A stretch of 64,000 bases of DNA from JAUIIK01 sp963709995 (GTDB lineage Bacteria; Chloroflexota; Chloroflexia; Thermomicrobiales; CFX8), in assembly GCA_963709995.1 (NCBI GenBank), contig CAVPYN010000017.1, forward strand, positions 1-64,000. The letters run 5' to 3'. Every line of letters starts with the position of its first letter. Within the stretch, counting starts at the first letter, position 1. Positions 9,574-17,557 of this stretch are shown in pieces. Below the pieces are notes generated by a model. It searched no databases. It had not been told where the DNA came from and saw only the letters and a list, made by a program, of their open reading frames with translations. The translations under genes and the position numbers were made by a program.

Positions 9574-10568
9574 TGGCCGCGACTATGAATTCTCACGATG
9601 TACTTCCGGAGAGACTCGACCTCCTTCGCCAGATGCTGCGTATCCGGCGTTTTGAAGAGAAATGCGCCGAGCTCTACAGCGAGACGAAGATTCGTGGATT
9701 CCTGCACCTGTACATTGGCGAAGAGGCAGTCGCCACCGGCGTCATGCGAAATCTGGAACCCCGCGACGCCATCGTCGCCACCTATCGGGAACACGGCCAC
9801 GCGCTGGTCAGAGGGATTCCAATGAACCGGCTGATGGCCGAGATGTATGGCAAGGCTACCGGCGTGAGCGGTGGCAGGGGTGGCTCGATGCACATTTTCG
9901 ATGCCGCGACCAATTTCTACGGGGGAAACGCCATCGTCGGCGGCGGGCTACCCCTGGCAGTTGGAACGGCGCTCGCTGATCACATGAGCCGAAACGGCGC
10001 GGTCACGGCATGCTTCTTTGGCGAAGGTGCGGTCGCCGAGGGCGAATTTCACGAGTCCGCGAACCTGGCCGATCTCTGGAACCTTCCGGTCATCTTCTGC
10101 TGCGAGAACAATCTCTACGCTATGGGGACAGCGCTCGAGCGATCCGAAGCGCAAACCGATCTCGTAAGCAAAGCAAAGAGCTATTCGATGCCAGCCGAGT
10201 CAGTCGACGGCATGGACGTGCTGGAGGTCTCCGCAGCGACAAAAAGGGCCGTCGATTTCACACGCAGCGGCGGGGGGCCGTTCTTCCTCGAGTTCCGAAC
10301 CTACCGCTTCCGGGCGCACTCCATGTACGATCCCGAGCTTTACCGTGAACGAAGCGAAGTCGATGAGTGGCGAACGCTTCATGATCCTATCGACGGGTTG
10401 ATGGACCTACTTCGGGGTTCCGGTGAGTTGAACGACGGGCTCCTAAACGAAATCGAACTCGACATCCAGAACGAAATCGATCAAGCGGTAGCCTACGCCG
10501 AGGAGTCGCCGTGGGAACCCATCGAGTCCCTGGGTCGCTTCGTATACGCGGAGGAGGCGCCGGTATGA
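9570..10568 (+). CDS. pdhA: pyruvate dehydrogenase E1 component, alpha subunit
   Basis: 332 residues. This thiamine-diphosphate-dependent E1alpha decarboxylates a 2-oxo acid and transfers the acyl group to lipoyl-E2. Visible signatures are FEEKCAELY and GFLHLYIGEEAVATG near the N-terminus. The ThDP/Mg motif is GEG at residues 151-153 paired with NN at 180-181, and the phosphorylation-loop-like YRFRAHSMYDPELYR lies near the C-terminus. These are typical of pyruvate rather than branched-chain E1alpha, although acetoin dehydrogenase E1alpha is similar. The ATG overlaps the TGA of acsA (ATGA), and the gene overlaps E1beta in the same way. Confidence 0.9.
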   Translation: MMAATMNSHDVLPERLDLLRQMLRIRRFEEKCAELYSETKIRGFLHLYIGEEAVATGVMRNLEPRDAIVATYREHGHALVRGIPMNRLMAEMYGKATGVSGGRGGSMHIFDAATNFYGGNAIVGGGLPLAVGTALADHMSRNGAVTACFFGEGAVAEGEFHESANLADLWNLPVIFCCENNLYAMGTALERSEAQTDLVSKAKSYSMPAESVDGMDVLEVSAATKRAVDFTRSGGGPFFLEFRTYRFRAHSMYDPELYRERSEVDEWRTLHDPIDGLMDLLRGSGELNDGLLNEIELDIQNEIDQAVAYAEESPWEPIESLGRFVYAEEAPV

Positions 10569-11566
10569 CAACAACGACTGGAACTCGCAATCTGACATAC
10601 CGTGAAGCAATCCGTGAAGCTATACGTGACGCCATGATCCGTGATGATCGCGTCTTCCTTATGGGCGAAGACGTCGGTCGATACGGTGGCTGTTTCGCCG
10701 TAAGCATGGGACTCCTCGAGGAGTTCGGGCCCGAGCGCATCCGGGACACGCCGCTGTCGGAGTCGGCGTTTGTCGGGGCCGGCATTGGCGCGGCGATGCG
10801 GGGCGTGCGCCCGATCGTCGAAATCATGACCGTCAACTTCAGCTTGCTGGCGCTCGATCAGATTGTGAACAATGCGGCCACGATCCTTCACATGTCGGGC
10901 GGCCAATTCAACGTCCCTGTGGTCATCCGGATGGCCACCGGTGGCGGGCGGCAGCTAGCCGCGCAGCATTCCCACAGTCTCGAAGGGTGGTACGCCCATA
11001 TCCCGGGGATCAAAGTCATCGTTCCGGCAACATTCGAGGACGCGCGGGGAATGCTCTGGACGGCGCTCGAAGACCCGAACCCGGTGCTCATTTTCGAACC
11101 GACAATTCTCTATCCTGTGCGAGGGGAACTCGATGACGACGCCGGCCCAGTAGACATCTGTCGGGCGAGAATACGGCGGTCCGGCTCTGATCTGAGCATG
11201 ATCACCTACGGCAGTTCACTTGCGAAGACCCTGGACGCGGCGGAAATGCTGGCCGATGAAGGCATCGACGCCGAGGTGATCGATCTCCGCAGCCTCAGAC
11301 CACTCGACGAAACGACGATCCTGGAGTCAGTATCACGAACCCATCGAGCCGTCGTAGTAGACGAAGGATGGCGTAGCGGCAGCATCTCGGCCGAAATATC
11401 AGCTCGACTGACTGAGAATGCGTTCTATGAGCTGGACTCGCCGGTCGAGCGGGTTTGTAGTCTCGAAGTTCCGGTCCCATATCCGAAACACCTCGAGGAT
11501 GCCGCCCTTCCGAGCGTCGAACGCATAGTCGCAACGAGCCGAAAGGTCATGGAAGGTGATGTCTGA
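10565..11566 (+). CDS. pdhB: pyruvate dehydrogenase E1 component, beta subunit
   Basis: 333 residues from ATG 10565. I chose this start because a strong GGAGGAGG precedes it and it overlaps the E1alpha stop as ATGA. Conserved E1beta features are LTYREAIREAIRDAM, VFLMGEDVGRYGG, the pyrimidine-binding region around DTPLSESAFVGAGIGAA, and the C-terminal transketolase domain (SLAKTLDAAEMLADEGIDAEVIDLRSLRPLD). It forms the alpha2beta2 E1 heterotetramer with the upstream product. It is followed with overlap by the E2 gene. Confidence 0.92.
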   Translation: MTTTTGTRNLTYREAIREAIRDAMIRDDRVFLMGEDVGRYGGCFAVSMGLLEEFGPERIRDTPLSESAFVGAGIGAAMRGVRPIVEIMTVNFSLLALDQIVNNAATILHMSGGQFNVPVVIRMATGGGRQLAAQHSHSLEGWYAHIPGIKVIVPATFEDARGMLWTALEDPNPVLIFEPTILYPVRGELDDDAGPVDICRARIRRSGSDLSMITYGSSLAKTLDAAEMLADEGIDAEVIDLRSLRPLDETTILESVSRTHRAVVVDEGWRSGSISAEISARLTENAFYELDSPVERVCSLEVPVPYPKHLEDAALPSVERIVATSRKVMEGDV

Positions 11567-12749
11567 GTTCAGAATGCCATCGCTCGGCGCAGACATGGAG
11601 ACTGGCATCCTTGTCGAATGGCTCGTACAACCCGGCGCGACCGTTGATCGCGGTGACCTGGTAGCGGTTGTCGAAACCCAGAAGGGTCAGATCGACGTCG
11701 AGATCTTCGACGCAGGAGTCATTACCAAGATTCTCGTCGCGGAAGGAGAGGAGGTTCCGGTCGGCACGCCGCTGGCGATTGTCAACGGTGAGCGGCCGGG
11801 GGCCAGGCAATCGCCAGAGGCCGAACCCACCACTCCAGCTACCGAATCCGAGAGTGAAGAATCCGGCGATTCTGAGCCCGTGGCAGCAGCATCGCGCGGC
11901 AGGAGCACAAGCGTCGCCGGTGACCGGCTGCGAGTCTCCCCTGCCGCTCGTAGACTCGCAAGCGATGAGGGAATCGATCTCCACACCGTCCAGGGAACAA
12001 GGCCTGGAGGCGCGATCAGCTTGCTGGATGTGCGCCGGGCAATCAACCAACGAGTGCCGGAGCCCGAACCCAGCCGCCCGGACCGTCTCTCGGAAATGCG
12101 CAAGGCAATCGCCGCTTCCATGGCTCGTTCGAAGCGAGAGATCCCGCACTACTACCTCGGGCATGAAATCGACATGGCGAGATCCGCCGCCTGGCTGGAA
12201 GCCGAGAACAGCCAGCGGACCGTGAAGGACCGTCTGGTCTACGCGGCACTCTTGATCAAGGCGGTAGCAATAGCGGTCCACGACGTGCCCGAAATGAACG
12301 GATTCTGGAAAGACGGCCACTTCGAGGAGCGCCACGACGTTCATGTTGGCATCGCAATCTCATTGCGCGGCGGGGGACTCGTTGCGCCGGGAATCCATGA
12401 CACCGACAAGAAGAGCATCGACGAGATCATGAACTCGTTGCGCGACCTCGTACAACGTGCCCGGGCAGGCAGGCTCAGGAGTTCGGAAATCTCGGAGCCC
12501 ACGATTACGGTGACGAACCTCGGCGAACAGACCGTTGATCAGGTCTTCGGCGTCATTTATCCACCACAGGTCGCGCTGGTTGGCTTCGGAACCCTTGCCG
12601 ACCGAGCCCGCGTCGTGAATGGTGGGATCTTTGTCCGCCCGACTGTTGCCGCGTCGCTGTCGGGAGACCACCGGGCGAGCTCTGGGCACCGGGGAGCGCA
12701 GTTTCTCGCGACGATTGACAGGCTCCTTCAGGAACCGGTGAAACTATGA
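11559..12749 (+). CDS. pdhC: dihydrolipoamide acyltransferase E2 with atypical HxxxSG motif
   Basis: 396 residues from ATG 11559 (SD GGAAGG). Domains in order: one lipoyl domain with lipoylated K42 in ETQKGQ; a Pro/Glu/Ser-rich linker; a peripheral-subunit-binding domain around residues 125-160 (VSPAARRLASDEGID); and the CAT-like catalytic domain. The catalytic histidine is H371 in SGDHRASSGHRG. The family motif is HxxxDG, and here the Asp position (375) is Ser. An E3 gene is absent from the window. The gene overlaps E1beta upstream and the acyl carrier protein gene downstream, so all are translated together. Usual function is transfer of acetyl from lipoamide to CoA; transfer to ACP is an alternative suggested only by context. 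Confidence 0.88.
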   Translation: MSEFRMPSLGADMETGILVEWLVQPGATVDRGDLVAVVETQKGQIDVEIFDAGVITKILVAEGEEVPVGTPLAIVNGERPGARQSPEAEPTTPATESESEESGDSEPVAAASRGRSTSVAGDRLRVSPAARRLASDEGIDLHTVQGTRPGGAISLLDVRRAINQRVPEPEPSRPDRLSEMRKAIAASMARSKREIPHYYLGHEIDMARSAAWLEAENSQRTVKDRLVYAALLIKAVAIAVHDVPEMNGFWKDGHFEERHDVHVGIAISLRGGGLVAPGIHDTDKKSIDEIMNSLRDLVQRARAGRLRSSEISEPTITVTNLGEQTVDQVFGVIYPPQVALVGFGTLADRARVVNGGIFVRPTVAASLSGDHRASSGHRGAQFLATIDRLLQEPVKL

Positions 12750-13033
12750 GCGCGACAGCCAATGGGGCCGCGAAGCAGCACCCCGAAATCACGTCCATCA
12801 TCGTCGGCATCCTGGGCGATATCGCGCCGGATGTAGACCCCGACGACTTCGATCCGACTGAAGACATGCGTTACGAACTGGATATCGATTCAATCGACGT
12901 GCTGAATCTCATGATCGGTATCCATGAACAACTGGATATAGACGTTCCGGAGGCGGACTATGGACGGGTGATGACACTCGACGGCCTTGTCGAGTATCTC
13001 GTCAAGCGGGGAGCGAACCCCCCACCCTCGTAA
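12746..13033 (+). CDS. acpP: acyl carrier protein encoded in the pdh operon
   Basis: 95 residues, with the ACP four-helix pattern and the 4'-phosphopantetheine attachment serine S49 in ELDIDSIDVLNL. The sequence is acidic as usual. The ATG overlaps the TGA of the E2 gene, so it is translationally coupled to it. An ACP in this position is not part of a standard pyruvate dehydrogenase operon, which normally ends with E3. There are no fatty-acid synthesis genes next to it. A role as acceptor of the acyl group made by AcsA or by the dehydrogenase is inference. Confidence 0.88.
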   Translation: MSATANGAAKQHPEITSIIVGILGDIAPDVDPDDFDPTEDMRYELDIDSIDVLNLMIGIHEQLDIDVPEADYGRVMTLDGLVEYLVKRGANPPPS

Positions 13034-13141
13034 GCTAGCAACAGCGGAAAGGCGGCTGTAGACAGTTATCTGATCGTCAACAGGAGAACCAGGCGGCCAT
13101 CACAGGACCGATTGTGCCATCCAAGGAAAGCAGGTTAAGTT

Positions 13142-13609
13142 ATGCGATTTCGATATCATCATATCCAGAACGCCCCGCGGGAAAAGGTCGAAGAGCATGT
13201 GCGGGCCAAGGCCGGATTGCTTGAGTCGAGACTGAGCACGTTTCAAGACGATCTGATCACACTCGATACTCGACTGGATCACCGCGACAAACGCTACGGC
13301 GATCGGCGAGACGCAGCGAACTACGACGGCCATCTGGTGCTCTATCTTCCAGGCAAGCACCTTCAGAATATTGGCGCAACCGGCTACGGTGAGACCTGGA
13401 CGACCGCGATAAATGAAGCGTTCGACGACCTGGAAGTTCAACTCGACAAGCTCCTGGCAAAACTGCACCGGGAGACAAGCATCCACGACTTCCAACACCG
13501 GCCGTCCTGGGAGCGGGAAGGCGCGGAACTCCTTGGTGAACCTCAAGTCGAGCCGGACGAACCGGAAAGCCCGGCAGAAGATGGGACCGGGCTTCCTCAT
13601 GGGCAGTAA
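13142..13609 (+). CDS. HPF/RaiA-like ribosome-associated protein
   Basis: 155 residues. Residues 1-110 have the beta-alpha-beta-beta-beta-alpha pattern of the sigma-54 modulation/ribosomal subunit interface fold (VEEHVRAKAGLLESRLSTF; HLVLYLPGKHLQNIGATGYGETWTTAINEAFDDLEVQLDK). The C-terminal 40 residues are acidic and Pro-rich rather than the dimerisation domain of long HPF. Family members bind the 30S decoding region in stationary phase. Start ATG 13142. It precedes the RNA-repair pair rtcB and archease, which would fit a stress response. Confidence 0.7.
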   Translation: MRFRYHHIQNAPREKVEEHVRAKAGLLESRLSTFQDDLITLDTRLDHRDKRYGDRRDAANYDGHLVLYLPGKHLQNIGATGYGETWTTAINEAFDDLEVQLDKLLAKLHRETSIHDFQHRPSWEREGAELLGEPQVEPDEPESPAEDGTGLPHGQ

Positions 13610-13713
13610 GCTGTAGTTCTATCGGCCCGTAAGTCCCGTACCAACCAGCGTTCTCGTGCGACATGACGACTTTTGACATACACCGACGAATCGAGAAATG
13701 AGAGCGCCAACGA

Positions 13714-15201
13714 ATGGAACCAACCGAACCAACACTCCAGCAGATCCTGAACTCGCCCGAGATTCACGGGGCCGGCAAGTATAGGTGGGAACACAGAGCT
13801 GTCGGCCCAATGCGCGTTCCAGCGCGAGTCTTCACCGATGAAGAGGGTATTACCGACCTGCTCGGCGAACTGAAGGGACAGGAGTGGAGCGCGCTCCGCC
13901 AGTTGATCACGGTGACAACGCTGCCAGGCATCCAGCAAGCCGCGCTGGCAATGGCAGATGTTCATCCAGGATATGGATTCCCGATCGGCGGTGTCGCGGC
14001 ATTCGACCCGGATGAGGGCGTCGTGAGCATGGCCGGCGTCGGGTTCGACATCAATTGCGGCATGCGCACCCTTCGCACCCCGCTTCAGCTCGAGGATCTC
14101 CACGGTCGAGAGGACGAAGTGCTGAACCAGCTCTGGCGCGACATCCCCGCTGGACTGGGCAGCGAGGGTGATGTCGAACTTGTGCCGTCAGCATTAGACG
14201 AAGTGCTTGTCGGCGGCGCAAGAGAGATGGTCAGGCGCGGGTATGGCCTCGACATCGATCTTGAGTACATAGAGGAAAACGGTGCGGTCGATGACGCAGA
14301 TCCGTCAGCCGTGAGCATGACAGCTAAGCGCCGCCAGCGCCGCGAAGTTGGAACACTGGGCGCGGGCAATCACTTCGTCGAGGTCCAGACGGTCGAAGAC
14401 ATATTCGATGAGCCCGCCGCGCGAGCATTCGGTCTGGAAACAGGTCGGATCGTTGTCACGCTGCACACCGGCAGCCGGGCGCTTGGCCATCAGATCGGAA
14501 ACGACTATATTCCGATACTCGATCAAGCCAGCAAGAAATACGGCATCGACCTGCCGGATCGAGAGCTGGCGGCCGCGCCGATCACCAGCCCCGAAGCAGA
14601 ACGTTATCTTGCGGCTGTACAGTGCGGCGCGAACTGCGCGTTCGCCAACCGGCAGGTGCTTGCCCACTTGATACGCCACAGCCTCACCGGCCTGTTCGAC
14701 CTGCATCCCGAACAAGTCGAGACACTGTACGAGGTCTGTCACAACACCGCCAAGTTCGAAACCCACACGATCGACGGCACGCCGAAACGGGTACTCGTTC
14801 ACCGCAAGGGCGCAACCCGGGCCTTCGGGCCCGGCCGGCCAGAAGTGCCGGAGCGGTACCGGGAGGTAGGCCAGCCTGTCATCGTCGGGGGAACGATGGG
14901 CACCGCCAGTTACATTCTACGGGGGACCGACCAGGGAATGAACGAGACGTTCGGGAGCGCTCTTCATGGCGCGGGACGGGCGATGTCTCGCAGGCGAGCG
15001 ACCAGGCAGTATCAACCGAGGGACGTGCAGCAGAGCCTCCGCCAGCACGGGATCTTTGTCAAGGCACATGGGCGGCGTTCACTGGCCGAAGAGTCTCCGG
15101 GAGCATACAAGGATGTCGAGCGAGTCATCAGTGTCATGTGCGAAGCAGGAATAGTCGCCCGGGTAGCCCGGCTCCGGCCAGTCATCTGTCTCAAGGGGTG
15201 A
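13714..15201 (+). CDS. rtcB: RNA-splicing ligase RtcB
   Basis: 495 residues. RtcB joins RNA 2',3'-cyclic phosphate or 3'-phosphate ends to 5'-OH ends with GTP and Mn2+. The metal-site motif GFDINCGMR gives D112 and C115, and further metal ligands are in GAGNHFVEVQ and LHTGSRALGHQ. The histidine that is guanylylated is H418 in ALHGAGRAMSR. Length fits the family. The next gene, 11 bp away, is archease, which promotes RtcB guanylylation, so this is a complete RNA-repair unit. Confidence 0.95.
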   Translation: MEPTEPTLQQILNSPEIHGAGKYRWEHRAVGPMRVPARVFTDEEGITDLLGELKGQEWSALRQLITVTTLPGIQQAALAMADVHPGYGFPIGGVAAFDPDEGVVSMAGVGFDINCGMRTLRTPLQLEDLHGREDEVLNQLWRDIPAGLGSEGDVELVPSALDEVLVGGAREMVRRGYGLDIDLEYIEENGAVDDADPSAVSMTAKRRQRREVGTLGAGNHFVEVQTVEDIFDEPAARAFGLETGRIVVTLHTGSRALGHQIGNDYIPILDQASKKYGIDLPDRELAAAPITSPEAERYLAAVQCGANCAFANRQVLAHLIRHSLTGLFDLHPEQVETLYEVCHNTAKFETHTIDGTPKRVLVHRKGATRAFGPGRPEVPERYREVGQPVIVGGTMGTASYILRGTDQGMNETFGSALHGAGRAMSRRRATRQYQPRDVQQSLRQHGIFVKAHGRRSLAEESPGAYKDVERVISVMCEAGIVARVARLRPVICLKG

Positions 15202-15211
15202 GGCGCGACGG

Positions 15212-15637
15212 ATGCCGTACGAGTACCTCGACCATGTAGCGGATATTGGACTGCGGGCGACGGGGGAGACGTTTGCCGATGCCCTGAAGGATGCGGCTCA
15301 GGGTTTGCTTGACCTCCAGGTCGACACGGCGACAATCATCGCGCGTGACGCCTCGACGATTAGCGTGTCCGCACCGGACCCCGCGGCGCTGCTGGTAGCG
15401 TTCCTGAATGCCATCATTGCGGAACAAGACATCGCACGGCGGTTCTTCCGGTCAGTCTGCGTGGATTCGGTCGTTGAGGTCAATGGCGGCTGGAATCTCA
15501 ACGCAACCCTGGTGGGAGAGACAATTGACCTCGCTCGACACGAGACGGCAACCGAAGTAAAGGCCGCCACCTATTCTGGGCTGAGAGCTGATCTTGAACC
15601 TGGACGCGTTGTGGTTGGGTGCGTCCTCGACGTGTGA
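15212..15637 (+). CDS. archease, RtcB activator
   Basis: 141 residues starting YEYLDHVADIGLRATGETF, the archease signature. An internal LLVAFLNAIIAEQD and the C-terminal Asp (VVVGCVLDV) match the family. It binds a divalent metal and stimulates guanylylation of RtcB. It lies 11 bp downstream of rtcB and presumably shares its transcript. A small hairpin follows the stop. Confidence 0.93.
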   Translation: MPYEYLDHVADIGLRATGETFADALKDAAQGLLDLQVDTATIIARDASTISVSAPDPAALLVAFLNAIIAEQDIARRFFRSVCVDSVVEVNGGWNLNATLVGETIDLARHETATEVKAATYSGLRADLEPGRVVVGCVLDV

Positions 15638-15663
15638 CTGGCGCGCATGGGCTTTGCGCCAGT
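15637..15663 (+). terminator. hairpin after archease
   Basis: ACTGGCGC pairs with GCGCCAGT across an 11-base loop immediately after the archease stop. There is no clear U-run, so it is a weak intrinsic terminator or an RNA 3' stabiliser. Confidence 0.45.
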
Positions 15664-15775
15664 TAGCGGTTGCTCTCGCCCATGCTCATGACAGGGTGGG
15701 CTGCTACGATTGATGATGCCTGCCGCCGGGCAGACAGGCTGACATCGACTCACACAAGTTCTGGAGGATGCAAAT

Positions 15776-16693
15776 ATGGCCGGCCACCGAGATGGCGCAC
15801 TGTGGGCTTCGTTCGTCGCAGACGCACTTTCCATGGGCCCTCACTGGGTCTACGATATCGCCGCGCTACGCGAAAACTATGGTTCCATTACTGGATACAC
15901 CTATCCCACAGTCATGGACTATCACAAGGGTCGCAACCCTGGCGACCTGACCCACCTCGGCGACCAGGCACTCCTATTGCTCGAATCGATCCAGAAGCGC
16001 GACGGTTTTGACCGAGATGGCTGGGCGTCAGACTGGCGCGCGTTCATTGAGGAGTACGGCGGCTATCTCGACGCCGCGTCGAAGCAGACGATCCGCCATC
16101 TGAGGGCCGGTGATCCGATCGACACCGCGGGTTCGGACTCAACGGAACTCGCTGGCGCAAGTCGCATTGCGGCTGCTGTCCATTTCTACTGGGATGACCC
16201 CGAACAGATGATGCGCTCCTCGAAAGAGCAGACGGACGTGACCCACCACACGACGATCATCGTCGAAGCAGCGGAGTTCATCGTCTCGACAGTCGAAGGG
16301 ATTCAGCGCGGCCTCATTCCGACGACCGCAATGCAGGCATCGGCGTCTCGTGACTATGAAGTCCTGCCAGCCAGGGGATGGGTCGAAAAAGGCTTCGCTG
16401 CCGCGGGGACGGATTCCACCGACGCGATCGGCGATTTCGGACGGGCATGCGATATACGTTTCTCATTCCCCTCGGTAGCCCAGCTTGTTGCGCGATACGA
16501 GGACGACTTGCGTGGCGCATTGATTGCCAACGTCGAAGCGGGCGGCGACTCGGCGGCGCGCGGCCTGATGCTAGGCATCATCCTCGGCGCGTACCATGGA
16601 ATGGGAGCGATTCCCGACGAGTGGATCGAAGGTCTGAATGCTCAGTACAAGATCACAGCTTTCTCCAACAGAACTGCTTTTGTTGCAGACTGA
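15776..16693 (+). CDS. ADP-ribosylglycohydrolase family protein
   Basis: 305 residues. The N-terminus (GALWASFVADALSMGPHWVYD) and the later ALIANVEAGGDSAARGLMLGIILGAYHGM match the ADP-ribosylglycohydrolase/J1-crystallin fold, in which acidic residues bind two Mg2+ ions. The usual GDALG and GGD[TS]D signatures appear here as ADALSM and GGDSAA, so the metal site is partly altered. Enzymatic activity is therefore uncertain. Start ATG 15776 follows TGGAGG. Neighbours do not indicate a substrate. Confidence 0.75.
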   Translation: MAGHRDGALWASFVADALSMGPHWVYDIAALRENYGSITGYTYPTVMDYHKGRNPGDLTHLGDQALLLLESIQKRDGFDRDGWASDWRAFIEEYGGYLDAASKQTIRHLRAGDPIDTAGSDSTELAGASRIAAAVHFYWDDPEQMMRSSKEQTDVTHHTTIIVEAAEFIVSTVEGIQRGLIPTTAMQASASRDYEVLPARGWVEKGFAAAGTDSTDAIGDFGRACDIRFSFPSVAQLVARYEDDLRGALIANVEAGGDSAARGLMLGIILGAYHGMGAIPDEWIEGLNAQYKITAFSNRTAFVAD

Positions 16694-16761
16694 CGAATAA
16701 TCCTGATCGTGGATGACAGATACGAGTTGGCGCCGCATTCGGGGCTGGGTGGCGCAGGCGG

Positions 16762-17346
16762 TTACCCTCCGTTCGCGGCGACCTCAACCTTCTCGACCAT
16801 CTGATCGAAGACCATGAAGCCAAAGTTCGCGTCCGCGATCGTTCCATCCGGCGTGATGAAGTAGCTGGTCGGCATCGCGCGCACCAGATACCCGTCAGCT
16901 ACGTCCAATTCGTGATCGTAGAGCCTGATATAGGAGATTCCGGCCCGGTGGGCGAACTCCTCGCCCGCTTCGAGGCTGTCACCCGCGTTGACGCCGATGA
17001 CGACCAGATCGTCCCCGTACCGATCCTGCGCTCGCTGCATGTCCGGCATCTCCTCCTTGCAGAATGTGCACCAGGTTGCCCAGAAATTCAGGAAGACCGT
17101 ACGACCCTCGAAGTCTGAGAGACTGACCCGCTCACCACGCTCGTTCTCGAGCACGAAATCTGGCGCCTGGCTTCCGCGCCGGGGCGCTTCATCTGAAAGC
17201 ATTCCCAGCCCGCCTTCAGATGTTTTCGACGTGGCGCCCGGACGCTGGTCCCAGGCGATAACAGCTAGTACAGCGACGATAGTCGCGGTCACCACTAGAA
17301 GTGGCCACCGGCGCTCTCTGGGTTTCTCCTCTATGCCGTCGTCCAT
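16762..17346 (-). CDS. TlpA/ResA-type membrane-anchored thioredoxin
   Basis: 194 residues with an N-terminal signal anchor (about 14-31). A Redoxin/AhpC-TSA thioredoxin domain then starts at SQAPDFVLENERGERVSL. The redox pair is C93-T-F-C96 in FWATWCTFCKEEMP, and the cis-Pro region is MPTSYFITPDG. It is expected to sit on the outer face of the membrane and reduce disulfides, for example in cytochrome c maturation or metal handling. Start ATG 17346 follows GGAGCGA. No cytochrome genes are adjacent. Confidence 0.9.
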   Translation of the reverse strand: MDDGIEEKPRERRWPLLVVTATIVAVLAVIAWDQRPGATSKTSEGGLGMLSDEAPRRGSQAPDFVLENERGERVSLSDFEGRTVFLNFWATWCTFCKEEMPDMQRAQDRYGDDLVVIGVNAGDSLEAGEEFAHRAGISYIRLYDHELDVADGYLVRAMPTSYFITPDGTIADANFGFMVFDQMVEKVEVAANGG

Positions 17347-17557
17347 TGTTCGATCGCTCCAGCTTCGTAGTAGTCTAGTTCTCAGAGGAGAGCAGGGATT
17401 TCAAGATGTGCCGTGCGGCGTGTGGCCGCCATGATCTATTCAACACATCACGAATGCAGCCGATGCAAGTATCCAAACTGACTGTCTCACAAAACAACTA
17501 ATGCTAACCGTGATCCGGATTACCCAATCGCAAACTGGAAAGCAGGAACGCAGCAAG

